DNA of 64,000 nucleotides from Actinomyces capricornis. Its GTDB lineage: Bacteria > Actinomycetota > Actinomycetes > Actinomycetales > Actinomycetaceae. Under the pieces are notes generated by a model, which was not told the origin of the DNA, searched no databases, and saw only the letters and a list, made by a program, of their open reading frames with translations. A program made the position numbers and the translations under genes. The DNA lies in contig NZ_AP025017.1 in NCBI RefSeq assembly GCF_019974135.1, positions 62,001-126,000 on the forward strand, read 5' to 3'. This document shows positions 53,707 to 63,750 of this stretch, piece by piece; positions within the stretch are counted from its first letter, which is position 1; every line of letters starts with the position of its first letter.

Positions 53707-53988
53707 TCCCTGGGAGGTTGTCTGGGAGGTTGTGAAGGCGGTGGGCTGGTACTGAGCCTGCGATGACGGTGCGGGGCCGGTGGGGTCGGGGGTGCCAGTG
53801 GACCACCGGACAGGGGCCTTGGAGCACGGATCCTCCCTTCGGGACGCACATCGGTCGTGATAGGAGGGTCAGATCCGCGTCCTGAAGGGCAGAACTGCGG
53901 CCTGTGGGGCGAATCCGCGACCGGATGAGTGACGACGGCGGTGCGAGGCCCTCACTCCTCACCCGCCCTATTGACAACCTCTCAGGGA
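53707..53988. repeat. 282-bp block with 16-bp terminal inverted repeats
   Basis: TCCCTGGGAGGTTGTC at 53707-53722 and GACAACCTCTCAGGGA at 53973-53988 are inverted repeats with one mismatch. A direct GGGAGGTTGT copy lies beside the left end. The interior (53723-53972) has no convincing gene. It carries the string GGGCAGAACTGCGGCCTG (about 53888), related to one at 24655. It could be a MITE or a dispersed repeat. Confidence 0.4.
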
Positions 53989-54148
53989 GGCGCCTCTGGC
54001 ACGACACCGAGGTAGAGCCTCCCGAGTCGAAGACTGCAGGTCAGCAGCCGTACCGCCTTCCCAGGACTCCGGCCCCTGCGCTCCGGTGCGCTGGAGGGAG
54101 GCATCCACGCCGGCAGCCGCCAGTCACCGCATCAACGATTCCTCGAAC

Positions 54149-54514
54149 TCACTCCCCGGACCCCCAGTGCTCCCAGCAGGCGCGGCGCTCGGGGGCGGCC
54201 CAGGAGGTGTCGGCGGTGCCCACCTCCCAAGTGCCCGCACGCACCACCAGGGCCGCCAGGCTCGGCTCGCCGCGGGCGGCGCAGTCGTGAGCGATCATGT
54301 GCAGCAGCGGGCCCATGTGACGGGGCAGGACTGCCCCGTCGATGGCCTCACTCAGCTCCCCATAGGTGATGACCTCGCCGTGGGTCGCCACATCGATGAG
54401 GATGGGCCGGCATTGCAGCAGGATGCGCGCTACCCGGTCGGACAGGCGGATCCTCCGCTGACCGACCGGGTAGCGCGCACCCACGGTGATCGCCGGCTGG
54501 TCCTCAGCCGGCAC
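54149..54514 (-). CDS. Small uncharacterised protein downstream of the surface protein
   Basis: A ~121-residue protein with a GTG start 17 bp after the LPxTG gene, so probably co-transcribed. It contains HGEVITYGELSEAIDG and RHMGPLLHMIAHDCAARGEP, then LAALVVRAGTWEVG. The layout recalls small proteins with a T-Y-G-E-L motif like that of alkyltransferase-like proteins, but the P-C-H-R active site is absent. A 17-bp perfect palindrome lies inside its N-terminal coding part. Function unknown. Confidence 0.55.
   Translation of the reverse strand: MPAEDQPAITVGARYPVGQRRIRLSDRVARILLQCRPILIDVATHGEVITYGELSEAIDGAVLPRHMGPLLHMIAHDCAARGEPSLAALVVRAGTWEVGTADTSWAAPERRACWEHWGSGE
54425..54478. repeat. 17-bp perfect inverted repeat inside a coding region
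   Basis: GCGCGCTACCCGGTCGG (54425-54441) and its exact complement (54462-54478) flank 20 bases that contain a further GCGGA/TCCGC stem. It covers the N-terminal codons of the small gene, where it could limit translation, or it may terminate the upstream LPxTG transcript. Confidence 0.6.
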
Positions 54515-54531
54515 TGCCGCTCACCTACGGC

Positions 54532-57348
54532 TCACCTGCCGTGCCCCAGGCGGCGCCTGCCGAGCAGGACCCCGGCCCCGACGGCGAGCGCGGCCGCCGA
54601 GACGATGATGAGCACGGGCGCCATCGCTCCGGTGTTGGGCAGGGTTGCCGAGCCCCCTGCGGCCTCCTGGGCCTGGGCGGGAGCCGGGACCCCCAGCGGG
54701 GAAACGTCATCCGCACCCCCGGGCACGGAGTCCGAGGCCATGGTCACCCCAGCGCTGCTGGCGTGGGCGGCCGCCTCGGCGGCGTCCGTGGCCGCCTGGC
54801 CGCCCGCGGCGGAGCCGGTCTCGCCCTGGGCCTCGGCGGCACCGTTCGGGGCGGCGTCAGCGGGGGCCTGGTCAGCCGGGGCAGTGCCGTCGGCCGGGGC
54901 CTGAGCCGCGGGGGGCTGACCGGCCGGGGCTCCACCGTCAGCCGGGGCGGCACCCTGCTCCGCCGGAGCCTGGTCGGCCGAGCCCTGGGCAGCGGGGGCA
55001 GCGCCGTCGGCGGGGGCCTGACCGGCAGCGCCCTGGTCGGCGGCACCCTGGTCCGCCGGGGCCTGCTCGGCGACGCCCTGGTCCGCCGAGGCCTGGGCGG
55101 CAGGATCCGAGCCCTGCGCGGGGGCCTCAGCCGCAGGAGCCTGGTCCGCCGGGGCCTGGGCTGCGGAGGCCTCGGCCGCCGAGGACTGGCCCTCAGGAGC
55201 CGCGGAGGCGGCCCCGGCGGCGGACTTGGCCTGGCCGGCCGAGTCCTGGGTGGCGGGCGCGTCGGCCGCGGGCGCCTCGGAGGGCTGGGCCCCCGCGTTG
55301 GCGGCGGGCTGCTGACCGGCCTGCGGGTCGGCGGGCGCCGGCGCGGGGCTGCCCGCCCCGGCCTGGGCGTTGGCACTGTCCCAGGCGACGTTGACCAGCG
55401 CGCCGCGGTCCACCGCGACCCCCGCGTTGACGCCGAGCTCACTGGCGACGTCGGCGGGCAGGGCCTGACCGGTGCCCGAGGCGGGGCTGCCGGCCTTGAG
55501 GTGGAAGTCCGAGGTCTTGAAGGCCGTGGGGTCGGCCGACTCGCTGACGAAGAACGGGTTCTGGGCGCGCGAGCCGCGCAGGTCCAGGCCGTTGGCCTCC
55601 TTGCCCGAGGCGGTCACGTGCGAGTCCGCGGTGAACTCGGAGAGCTCGGGGGCGTTGATGCTCTGGGTGCCCAGGTCCTTGCCCCAGTTCCACAGCACGG
55701 TGGTCGAGGGATTCCCGTTGTTCTGAGCCCGGTAGTACACGTTGTGGTCGATGGAGGAGATCATGTCGTTGGCGTAGACAGCGCCCGAGCCGTCGTCGTT
55801 GGCCCCTCCGGTGACCTGGAGCATGGCGGAGAAGCGCCAGGGGTCGCCCTCCTTGGCCTGGGTCTGCTCCGAGGAGAAGATGTTGTTGCTGATCACCGTA
55901 CCGGTGGTGTCCCAGGACAGGCCGTGCTCGGCGCTCCAGGGCTGGAGCTGGGCGCAACTGCCGTCGGCGCGGCGCGCATTGCAGCCGTCGGAGCGGCTGT
56001 CCTCCTGGATCATGACGCTGGTCAGGGCGTGGGAGATGGTGTTGTTCCAGATCCTGGTGTTGTCCGAGCCGGAGACGTGGATACCCACGCCCGCGCCCTC
56101 AACGATATTGGAGGCGATGAGGTTGTTGGAGGACACCTCGTTGAACATCGCCACCGGGGTGTTGACGAAGTAGTTGCCGACGATCTCGGAGTTGATGACG
56201 CCCTCGTCGAACCACACGCCGGCGCCGCGCTGATCCGCATAGACCGCGGGCTCGGAGATGTCGTAGCCGGCCTCCGAGTAGTCCACGGTATTGAAGGCGA
56301 AGCGCACGCCGTCAGCATGGGTGACCTTGGTATCGGCCAGTGTGCAGTAGGCCCCGCAGCCGGTGGTGATGTGATCGGCGGTGTTGTTGGAGGTCCACAG
56401 GTTGCGCTCCACGGTCACGTTCGTGGAGTTGTTGATCCCGAACCCGTTGGAGCCATTGTCCTCGAAGAGGTTCCCCGTGACGACCGCGCTCGTGGCATCA
56501 ATGACCTGAACCGCCGTGGCGGAGGAGGAGTAGCGGAAGGTGGAGCCCTCGATGCGCAGATTGCTGCCGGAGGCGACGACCATGCCACCACCCGTGAGAG
56601 TGCCGATCTCAGGGTCCGCGTAGTCCCAGCGCTGGACCGCGGAGTACTTCTCCACCACGACCCCCGAGAGGGTCACGTTGTCCGCCGTGGAGGACAGGGC
56701 CCGGTGGTGCTGGACGACCTCGACCTCGTGCTGGGCGGGGTCGACGCCGATGACGTAGGAGGCGCCGGTGTGGGGCTTGACGTTGTAGCCGGCGCGGTTG
56801 TTGCCCGCCTCCTTGAGGGTCACCGGGTCGGGATCATCGACGTAGAAGGTCGAGGCGCTCACCTCCGCGCGGCTGCCCACCTGGGTCAGCGGCTTGCCGT
56901 CGACGAAGACCTGCTCGGGGTGGGCGGCCATGCCCTCGACCTCCGGGTCGGCATTGGTGGTGCACACCGTGCAGAAGCGAACCATGTCGTGGCCCGTGGA
57001 CCAGGTCCCGTTTCCAGCGTTGTTCCAGGTACTTGGAACCTTAGCCCCAGAGATGACCGGGGTGGCTCCCTGGGCGGCACGGATCGTCACCCCCTTGTCC
57101 ACAGTCAGCTCGCCTTCGCGATAGGTCCCATCCGCCAACTCAATGGTGTCGCCAGTGGATGCAGCACTGATAGCAGTGGAAATCGTCTGGTAGGGCTTGG
57201 CAGCAGACCCGTCACCAGCATCCGAGCCACCTGAGGCCGCCACATGGATCACCCTCCCCTCAGGAGCCGCTGATGCCTGCGGTGCCACCAGGAAGGGCAC
57301 CGAGAGGCCTAGGACAAGAACCGCCATCTGGGCGACGAATCGACGCAT
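54532..57348 (-). CDS. Sortase-anchored parallel beta-helix surface protein
   Basis: A 938-residue wall-anchored protein. A signal peptide (FVAQMAVLVLGLSVPFLVAP) leads to a right-handed beta-helix (about 30-620), with IHVAASGGSDAGDGSAAKPY and stacked turns such as NLFEDNGSNGFGINNSTNVT, as in pectate-lyase-like proteins. A ~250-residue Ala/Pro/Asp/Gln-rich stalk follows. The C-terminus has the sorting signal LPNTG, a hydrophobic span and an RRRLGHGR tail. It probably binds or cleaves host or biofilm glycans. Confidence 0.88.
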   Translation of the reverse strand: MRRFVAQMAVLVLGLSVPFLVAPQASAAPEGRVIHVAASGGSDAGDGSAAKPYQTISTAISAASTGDTIELADGTYREGELTVDKGVTIRAAQGATPVISGAKVPSTWNNAGNGTWSTGHDMVRFCTVCTTNADPEVEGMAAHPEQVFVDGKPLTQVGSRAEVSASTFYVDDPDPVTLKEAGNNRAGYNVKPHTGASYVIGVDPAQHEVEVVQHHRALSSTADNVTLSGVVVEKYSAVQRWDYADPEIGTLTGGGMVVASGSNLRIEGSTFRYSSSATAVQVIDATSAVVTGNLFEDNGSNGFGINNSTNVTVERNLWTSNNTADHITTGCGAYCTLADTKVTHADGVRFAFNTVDYSEAGYDISEPAVYADQRGAGVWFDEGVINSEIVGNYFVNTPVAMFNEVSSNNLIASNIVEGAGVGIHVSGSDNTRIWNNTISHALTSVMIQEDSRSDGCNARRADGSCAQLQPWSAEHGLSWDTTGTVISNNIFSSEQTQAKEGDPWRFSAMLQVTGGANDDGSGAVYANDMISSIDHNVYYRAQNNGNPSTTVLWNWGKDLGTQSINAPELSEFTADSHVTASGKEANGLDLRGSRAQNPFFVSESADPTAFKTSDFHLKAGSPASGTGQALPADVASELGVNAGVAVDRGALVNVAWDSANAQAGAGSPAPAPADPQAGQQPAANAGAQPSEAPAADAPATQDSAGQAKSAAGAASAAPEGQSSAAEASAAQAPADQAPAAEAPAQGSDPAAQASADQGVAEQAPADQGAADQGAAGQAPADGAAPAAQGSADQAPAEQGAAPADGGAPAGQPPAAQAPADGTAPADQAPADAAPNGAAEAQGETGSAAGGQAATDAAEAAAHASSAGVTMASDSVPGGADDVSPLGVPAPAQAQEAAGGSATLPNTGAMAPVLIIVSAAALAVGAGVLLGRRRLGHGR

Positions 57349-57547
57349 TGTGGTCTCCTCATGTCGTCGGACGCAGTTACCCTATCGTGATGAAATAGCC
57401 ATGGGCACTCCACCCCTTCGCCCACAGCGAAGACATAGCCTTTGCTTTGGTGGCGTTCAGCAAATGACCACCGGGCAGGATGAGTCGGGATCTGCATCCC
57501 TTCGCGGGATATCCGCCCCTGACCGACTCTCTGGAAGGATCGCCCCC

Positions 57548-57796
57548 ATGACAGACCCCACCCCCACCACCATCCCCGTTCGCGGACAGATCAAACTCGG
57601 ACAGTTCCTCAAGCTCGCCGGCCTCGTGGAGGACGGGGGCGAGGCCCGTATCGCCATCCAGTCCGGTGATGTGCGGGTCAACGGCCAGGTGGAGACCCGT
57701 CGGGGCCACCATCTGGACAACGGCGATGCGGTGAGCATCGAGCTTCCCGGCGCCGTGGTCACCGCCGTGGTCGCCATGATCGACGACGGGGCCTGA
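57548..57796 (+). CDS. S4-domain RNA-binding protein (YbcJ-like)
   Basis: An 82-residue protein consisting of one S4 RNA-binding domain: IKLGQFLKLAGLVEDGGEAR, IQSGDVRVNGQVETRRGHHL and VSIELPG. YbcJ/RlbA-type proteins bind structured RNA, but the target is unknown. The ATG fits; it lies after the divergent surface-protein promoter and converges on the BCCT gene. Confidence 0.85.
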   Translation: MTDPTPTTIPVRGQIKLGQFLKLAGLVEDGGEARIAIQSGDVRVNGQVETRRGHHLDNGDAVSIELPGAVVTAVVAMIDDGA

Positions 57797-57918
57797 GCCG
57801 GGTGCCGCAGAGCGGGCAGCAGCAGAGCAGACGAGCAGGCGGGCGGTCAAGCACCCCGGGCCATGACCGCCCCGGGGGCGCCGAGGCGCGCCGGCACACC
57901 GCGACTGAGGCATTGAGA

Positions 57919-57959
57919 ACGCCGGTGCGGGCAGCCTCCAGGGCCGCCCGCACCGGCGT
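57919..57959. terminator. Bidirectional terminator between convergent genes
   Basis: ACGCCGGTGCGGGC (57919-57932) and its exact complement (57946-57959) form a 14-bp stem with a 13-base loop. It sits between the S4 gene (plus) and the BCCT gene (minus), whose stop is at 57976. Confidence 0.65.
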
Positions 57960-57975
57960 CGGGGCGCGCAGGCGC

Positions 57976-59940
57976 TCAATCGCCTTCGCGGGGACCGGAG
58001 TCCGGGGCCGCTTCCGCCCCCTCATCCGCGACGTCGCCGTGCCCCGTCGGCTCAGCGCCGTCGTGCCCGATCTCTGCCGGACTGGCGATGGGGCTGGCAT
58101 GCAGGCCGATGCCCTCGGCGTCCCCATGGACCTCGGTGGCCGTGGTCACGGAGTCCACGAGGACCTGGCTGGCCAGCTGGTGGCGCAGCAGCAGGGGGTC
58201 ATTGCTGAGGTCCTTGTAGATGGAGACGCACAGCAGCAGCATGACGATGACGAAGGGCAGTGCCGAGACGATGGTGATGTTGCGCAGCCCGGTGAGCACC
58301 TCGGCGGGATCATCGCCCCCGGCCAGGAGCATCGCCGCTGAGACGGCGCCGGTGGCCACGCCCCAGAACACCACCGTGAAGCGGGAGGGCTCCTCCGCCC
58401 CGTTCTCCGAGAGCCCGCCCATGACGATGGAGGCCGAGTCGGCGCCGGTGACGAAGAAGATCGCCACGAGCACCACGGCCAGGGCCATGAGGATGATGAG
58501 GACCACGTGGGGCACGGGGAGGGCGTCAAGCATCTGGAAGAGGATCTTGTCGAAGTCCAGGTCCGGGCCCTCAGGGGTCTGGTGAACCAGCATCCCGGCG
58601 GTGTCCTGGGCGCGCTCGGCGCGCTCCTGCAGGCCGATGGCCCCACCGCCGAAGATGGCGAACCAGATGAGCGAGACCACCGAGGGGATGAACATGACCC
58701 CGGTGACGAACTGGCGCACCGTGCGGCCCCGCGAGATGCGGGCGATGAACATGCCCACGAAGGGGGTCCACGAGATCCACCAGGCCCAGTAGAAGACGGT
58801 CCAGGAGGCCAGCCAGGCGGCCATGTCCTCATCACCGACGGCGGAGGTGCGCGAGGCCATCTCCGGCAGCTCGAAGATGAAGTCGCCCACGGCCGAGGGG
58901 ATGATGTTGAGGATGAACAGGGTGGGGCCGCCCAGGAAGACGATGATGGCCAGCAGCACAGCCAGCACCATGTTGATATTGGACAGCCACTGGATGCCGC
59001 GCTCGATCCCCGAGATGGCCGAGGCCACGAAGCAGGCCGTCAGGACGGCGATGATGCCCACCAGGAGCCCCGAGCCGACCCTGTCCACCAGGTTGGCGGC
59101 CGCCAGCCCGCCCCCGATCTGCAGGGCGCCCAGGCCCAGGGAGCAGGCCGAGCCGAACAGCGTGGCCACGATGGCCAGGACGTTGATGATTCGGCCACCG
59201 ATGCCATCGATGGCGGCCCGCCCGAACAGGGAGGTGAACATCGCGGAGAACAGCTGGGAGCGGCCCAGGCGGTAGGTGGAGTAGGCCATGGCGAGCCCCA
59301 CCAGGGCGTACATCGCCCAGGGGTAGATCGTCCAGTGGAACAGGGCCGTGCCCATCGCGGTGGCCGCGGCCTCGGCGGTCTGCGCGTCGACCGTCCCGGG
59401 CGGGGGCGACATGTAGAACCACAGAGGCTCGCCCACTCCGTAGAAGATGAGCCCGATGCCCATCCCGGTGGCGAACATCATGGAGATCCACGAGCTGGTC
59501 CGGTACTCGGGCTCCTCGGCATCCCCGCCCAGGGGGATCTGCCCGAACCGCGACATGGCGATGAAGACGACGAAGATGACGAACAGGCTGGCCGAGACGA
59601 CGAACAGCCAGCCGAAGTTGCGGATCGTTCCCTCCAGGGCCGCTGACGAGACCCTGCTCAGGCTGTGGGTTCCCAGGAAGCCCCAGGCGACGAATCCGAT
59701 GGTCAGGATACTGGAGACGCCGAAGACCACCTTGTCCATGCCCTCACGGGGCTGGGGCGATTGGCGGGTCAGGGAGCTGCGCAACCGGTCGATCATGTGC
59801 CGCTGGCGCCGATGGGCCGAGACCGGGGAGGTCTCGAAGGCGGCCGTTGCGGTCTCCGAGCCCGCGGCCTGCGCGGGCGAGGTCTGTGATGCAGTCGTTT
59901 CGGGTCTTGAAGCAGATGTCTTGGGTGGTTCGGTACTCAT
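57976..59940 (-). CDS. BCCT-family betaine/carnitine/choline transporter
   Basis: A 654-residue membrane protein with 12 spans, importing compatible solutes. The family signature is WTVFYWAWWISWTPFVGMF, followed by IARISRGRTVRQF. MMFATGMGIGLIFYGVGEPL with its G-M-G-I-G is also typical and suggests Na+-coupled betaine-type transport (BetP-like). The N-terminal ~65 and C-terminal ~60 residues are charged and cytoplasmic, the likely osmosensing parts. It is monocistronic. Confidence 0.92.
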   Translation of the reverse strand: MSTEPPKTSASRPETTASQTSPAQAAGSETATAAFETSPVSAHRRQRHMIDRLRSSLTRQSPQPREGMDKVVFGVSSILTIGFVAWGFLGTHSLSRVSSAALEGTIRNFGWLFVVSASLFVIFVVFIAMSRFGQIPLGGDAEEPEYRTSSWISMMFATGMGIGLIFYGVGEPLWFYMSPPPGTVDAQTAEAAATAMGTALFHWTIYPWAMYALVGLAMAYSTYRLGRSQLFSAMFTSLFGRAAIDGIGGRIINVLAIVATLFGSACSLGLGALQIGGGLAAANLVDRVGSGLLVGIIAVLTACFVASAISGIERGIQWLSNINMVLAVLLAIIVFLGGPTLFILNIIPSAVGDFIFELPEMASRTSAVGDEDMAAWLASWTVFYWAWWISWTPFVGMFIARISRGRTVRQFVTGVMFIPSVVSLIWFAIFGGGAIGLQERAERAQDTAGMLVHQTPEGPDLDFDKILFQMLDALPVPHVVLIILMALAVVLVAIFFVTGADSASIVMGGLSENGAEEPSRFTVVFWGVATGAVSAAMLLAGGDDPAEVLTGLRNITIVSALPFVIVMLLLCVSIYKDLSNDPLLLRHQLASQVLVDSVTTATEVHGDAEGIGLHASPIASPAEIGHDGAEPTGHGDVADEGAEAAPDSGPREGD

Positions 59941-60150
59941 TTCGGAGTATTCCTCATCGACTTGGCAGCACTGTGCTGCCCAAGGGCACCGGGCACGATA
60001 CCAAGTCGTGATGGAGCACTCCTGGGGGCCGGGGAGTCCTCCCCGCCGTCAAGCCCCGAAATCGTGATACCCACCACTTTCGAGGCGCCGATCAGGTGCG
60101 CCTCACTCAGGCCTCTCCCCCGGCGGCCGCGGCGGCCGCCGGCGGGCCGC

Positions 60151-63100
60151 TCACCGGCGCAGGCAGCCCGGCCCCAGGAGCGTCTTGATATCGGAGTAGA
60201 AGGCCGCCGATGCCTGGACTCGCAGTGAAGACCCCAACTGGGTGCGCACCTCCCTGCCCGGGCTGGTCAGCGTCAGGCGCACCGGGGAGGTCCCCGGGTG
60301 GCGCTGGAGCACATCCTTGAATCGCTCCACCAACGGTCCGGTGCACCGGTTCGTGGGAAGTGTGATCGATACCGCTTCGTTCGTGGCGCTGGAGACGTCG
60401 GGGATCGTCATCTCCTGGGCGTAGACGGCCGTCTGCCCGTCACGGCGGCTCAGGCGCCCGCGCACGGTGACCACGGTATCGGGGGCCAGCATGGTCGAGA
60501 CCGTCTGGTAGGTCTGCGGGAAGAAGAGGACCTCCACGCTTCCAGCCAGGTCCTCGACCTGGGCGATGGCCCACAGGTTGCCCTGCTTGGTGGTCTTGCG
60601 GGTCAGGGAGGTGATGAGGCCGGCGATGGTGACCATGGCGCCGTCGGGCAGCTTGTCATCCTCGTGCAGCTCGGAGATCTCCCGATCGGCCAGCTTGCCC
60701 AGCAGGCCCTCCAGTCCCATGAGCGGGTGGTCGGAGATATAGAGGCCGAGCATGTCGCGCTCGTAGGCCAGCTTGTCCTTCTTGTCCCATTCGGGCAGGG
60801 AGGGCACCTCGGAGGAGAAGACCGGGCCGGAGGCGAAGGGGCCGGCGCCGTCCGCGCCATCGTCGAGCAGCGAGCCGAACAGGTCGAACTGGCCGGCGGC
60901 CTCGTTGCGCTTGACGCCGATGACCTCATCCACGAAGTCCTCGTGGCAGGCCTGCAGGGCGCGCCGGGAGTAGCCCAGGGAGTCGAAGGCCCCGGCCTTG
61001 ATGAGGGAGTCGATGGTGCGCTTGTTGCACACCACCGCGGGCACCTTGTCCAGGAAGTCCTCGAAGCTGGTGAACTCCCCCTTCTCCTCACGGGCGGCGA
61101 TGATGGCCTCCACGACGTTGACGCCCACGTTGCGCACCGCCGCCATGCCGAAGCGGATGTCCTCGCCCACGGCGGAGAAGCGCACCGCCGAGGTGTTGAC
61201 ATCCGGGGGCAGCACCGTGATGCCCATGCGACGGCACTCGCCCAGGTAGATGGCCATCTTGTCCTTGTTGTCCCCCATGGAGGTCAGGACCGCGGCCATG
61301 TACTCCGTGGGGTAGTGGCACTTGAGGAAGGCCGTCCAGTAGGAGACCACGCCGTAGGCCGCGGAGTGGGCCTTGTTGAAGGCGTAGGCCGAGAAGGGCA
61401 CCACCACGTCCCACAGGGCCTTGATGGACTCCTCGGAGAAGCCGTTGTCCCGCATCCCCTTGCGGAAGCCCACGTACTCCTTGGCCAGGATCTCGGGCTT
61501 CTTCTTGCCCATGGCCTTGCGCAGCTTGTCCGCGCTGCCCATGGAGAAGCCGGCGAGCTCCTGGGCGATCTTCATCACCTGCTCCTGGTAGACGATGAGG
61601 CCGTGGGTGGTGCCCAGGATGGGCTCCAGTGCCTCCTGGAGCTCGGGGTGGATGGGGACGATCTCCTGCTGGCCGTTCTTGCGCAGGGCGTAGTTGGTGT
61701 GGGAGTCCGCCCCCATGGGCCCGGGGCGGTAGAGGGCCGAGACGGCGGAGATGTCCTCGAAGTTGTCCGGCTTCATCAGGCGCAGCAGGGTGCGCATGCC
61801 GCCGCCGTCGAGCTGGAAGACGCCCAGGGTCTCCCCGCGCGAGAGCATCTGGTAGGTGGCGGCGTCGTCGAGCTCGATGTGGTCGATGTCCAGGGCGGGC
61901 TTGCCGTTGGCCACGATGTTGTCCAGCGCATCGGAGATGACCGTGAGGTTGCGCAGCCCCAGGAAGTCCATCTTGAGCAGGCCCAGGTGCTCGCAGGTGG
62001 GGTAGTCGAACTGGGTGATGACCGCCCCGTCCTGGAGGCGCTGCATCATGGGGATGATGTCGATGAGCGGGTCGGAGGACATGATGACCGCGCAGGCGTG
62101 CACGCCCCACTGGCGGGTCATGCCCTCCAGGCCCTTGGCCAGGTCCACGATGCGCTGGGCGTCGGCGTCCTCGGAGTGGAGCTTGCGGAACTCCTCGGCC
62201 TCCCCGTAGCGCTTGTCCTCGGGGTTGAACATCCCCTTGATGGTGATGTCCTTGCCCATGATGGTGGGGGGCATGGCCTTGGTCAGGCGGTCGCCCACCG
62301 CGTAGGGGTAGCCCAGGACCCGGCTGGAGTCCTTCAGGGACTGCTTGGCCTTGATGACGCCGTAGGTCACCACCTGGCTGGTGCGGTCGGCCCCGTACTT
62401 GTCGCGGACGTAGCCGATGACCTCGTCGCGCCGGCGCTCATCGAAGTCGACGTCGATATCGGGCATGGAGATGCGCTCGGGGTTGAGGAAGCGCTCGAAG
62501 ATGAGCCCGTGGTTGAGGGGGTTGAGCTCGGTGATGCCCATGGCGTAGGCCACCATGGATCCGGGGCCCGACCCACGGCCCGGCCCCACGCGGATGCCCT
62601 GGGCCTTGGCCCAGTTGATGTAGTCGGCCACCACCAGGAAATAGCCGGGGAAGCCCATCTGGACGATGACGCTGATCTCGTACTCGGCCTGCTTGCGGCA
62701 GTCCTCGGGGATGGAGCCGTGGAAGCGGCGCTCCATGCCGCGCCAGCACTCCTTGACGAACCAGGACTCCATGGTCTCGCCCTCGGGCACGGGGAAGACG
62801 GGCATGAAGGAGGCGCCCTCGTCGACGGTCTTGAACTGCACCTCGCACTGCTCGGCCACCAGGAGGGTGTTGTCGCAGGCCCCGGGCATCTCGGAGAAGA
62901 GCTGGCGCATCTCACGGCCCGGGCGCAGGTAGTAGGTGTTGCCGTCGAACTTGAAGCGGTCGGGGTCGGAGAGCACCGAGCCGGAGTTGATGCACAGCAT
63001 GGCGTCCTGGACCTCATGGTCCTCAGGGCGCACGTAGTGTGAGTCGTTGGTGGCAAGCAGGGGGGCGCCGATGGTCTCGGCCAGGCGCAGCAGGTCCTTG

Positions 63101-63750
63101 GTCACGCGCCGCTCGATCTCCAGGCCGTGGTCCATGAGCTCGACGTAGAAGAAATCGCGCCCGAAGATGTCCTGGAGCTCCCCGGCGCAGCGCAGCGCCT
63201 CGTCCCACTGGCCCAGGCGCAGGCGCGTCTGGACCTCCGAGGAGGGGCAGCCGGTGGTGCCGATGAGGCCGGAGGCGTAGCGCCCCAGCAGCTCGCGGTC
63301 CATGCGCGGGGCCTTGCCCCACTGGCCCTCCAGGGAGGCCAGGGAGTCCATGCGCATGAGGTTGTGCAGGCCCTCGTCGTTGCGCGAGAGCAGGGTCATG
63401 TGGGTGTAGGAGCCGCGGGCCGAGACATCGTCGCTGCGCTGGGACTCATCGCCCCAGAACACGCGGGTCTTGTCCAGGCGGGAGGTCCCGGGGGTCATGT
63501 AGGCCTCGACCCCGATGATCGGCTTGATGCCGGCGGCCTTGGCGGCGGAGTAGAACTCGTAGGCGCCGAACATGTAGCCGTGGTCGGTGATGGCCAGGGC
63601 CGGCTGGCCCAGGCGCTTGGCCTCGGCCACGTAGTCCTTGATCTTGCCCGCCCCATCGAGCATGGAGTAGTCGGTGTGGACGTGGAGGTGGACGAAGTCG
63701 TCCCTGGCCGCCTGCTCCTGCCCTGCCTCATCGCTGCTCGTGTGCCCCAT
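60151..63750 (-). CDS. dnaE: DNA polymerase III alpha subunit
   Basis: The 1199-residue replicative polymerase has an N-terminal PHP domain (HLHVHTDYSMLDGAGKIKDY), the catalytic centre PDIDVDFDERRRDEV and GPGRGSGPGSMVAYAMG. The tail has helix-hairpin-helix and OB-fold parts (NLWAIAQVEDLAGSVEVLFF). The length fits DnaE1. The start MGHTSSDEAG is the first ATG before the PHP domain. It is the only replication gene in the window. Confidence 0.97.
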   Translation of the reverse strand: MGHTSSDEAGQEQAARDDFVHLHVHTDYSMLDGAGKIKDYVAEAKRLGQPALAITDHGYMFGAYEFYSAAKAAGIKPIIGVEAYMTPGTSRLDKTRVFWGDESQRSDDVSARGSYTHMTLLSRNDEGLHNLMRMDSLASLEGQWGKAPRMDRELLGRYASGLIGTTGCPSSEVQTRLRLGQWDEALRCAGELQDIFGRDFFYVELMDHGLEIERRVTKDLLRLAETIGAPLLATNDSHYVRPEDHEVQDAMLCINSGSVLSDPDRFKFDGNTYYLRPGREMRQLFSEMPGACDNTLLVAEQCEVQFKTVDEGASFMPVFPVPEGETMESWFVKECWRGMERRFHGSIPEDCRKQAEYEISVIVQMGFPGYFLVVADYINWAKAQGIRVGPGRGSGPGSMVAYAMGITELNPLNHGLIFERFLNPERISMPDIDVDFDERRRDEVIGYVRDKYGADRTSQVVTYGVIKAKQSLKDSSRVLGYPYAVGDRLTKAMPPTIMGKDITIKGMFNPEDKRYGEAEEFRKLHSEDADAQRIVDLAKGLEGMTRQWGVHACAVIMSSDPLIDIIPMMQRLQDGAVITQFDYPTCEHLGLLKMDFLGLRNLTVISDALDNIVANGKPALDIDHIELDDAATYQMLSRGETLGVFQLDGGGMRTLLRLMKPDNFEDISAVSALYRPGPMGADSHTNYALRKNGQQEIVPIHPELQEALEPILGTTHGLIVYQEQVMKIAQELAGFSMGSADKLRKAMGKKKPEILAKEYVGFRKGMRDNGFSEESIKALWDVVVPFSAYAFNKAHSAAYGVVSYWTAFLKCHYPTEYMAAVLTSMGDNKDKMAIYLGECRRMGITVLPPDVNTSAVRFSAVGEDIRFGMAAVRNVGVNVVEAIIAAREEKGEFTSFEDFLDKVPAVVCNKRTIDSLIKAGAFDSLGYSRRALQACHEDFVDEVIGVKRNEAAGQFDLFGSLLDDGADGAGPFASGPVFSSEVPSLPEWDKKDKLAYERDMLGLYISDHPLMGLEGLLGKLADREISELHEDDKLPDGAMVTIAGLITSLTRKTTKQGNLWAIAQVEDLAGSVEVLFFPQTYQTVSTMLAPDTVVTVRGRLSRRDGQTAVYAQEMTIPDVSSATNEAVSITLPTNRCTGPLVERFKDVLQRHPGTSPVRLTLTSPGREVRTQLGSSLRVQASAAFYSDIKTLLGPGCLRR

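Noticed and set aside
53904..54290. 128-codon plus-strand frame
   Set aside because: Low-complexity Arg/Pro/Ser composition, no ribosome site, antisense to a better-supported gene.
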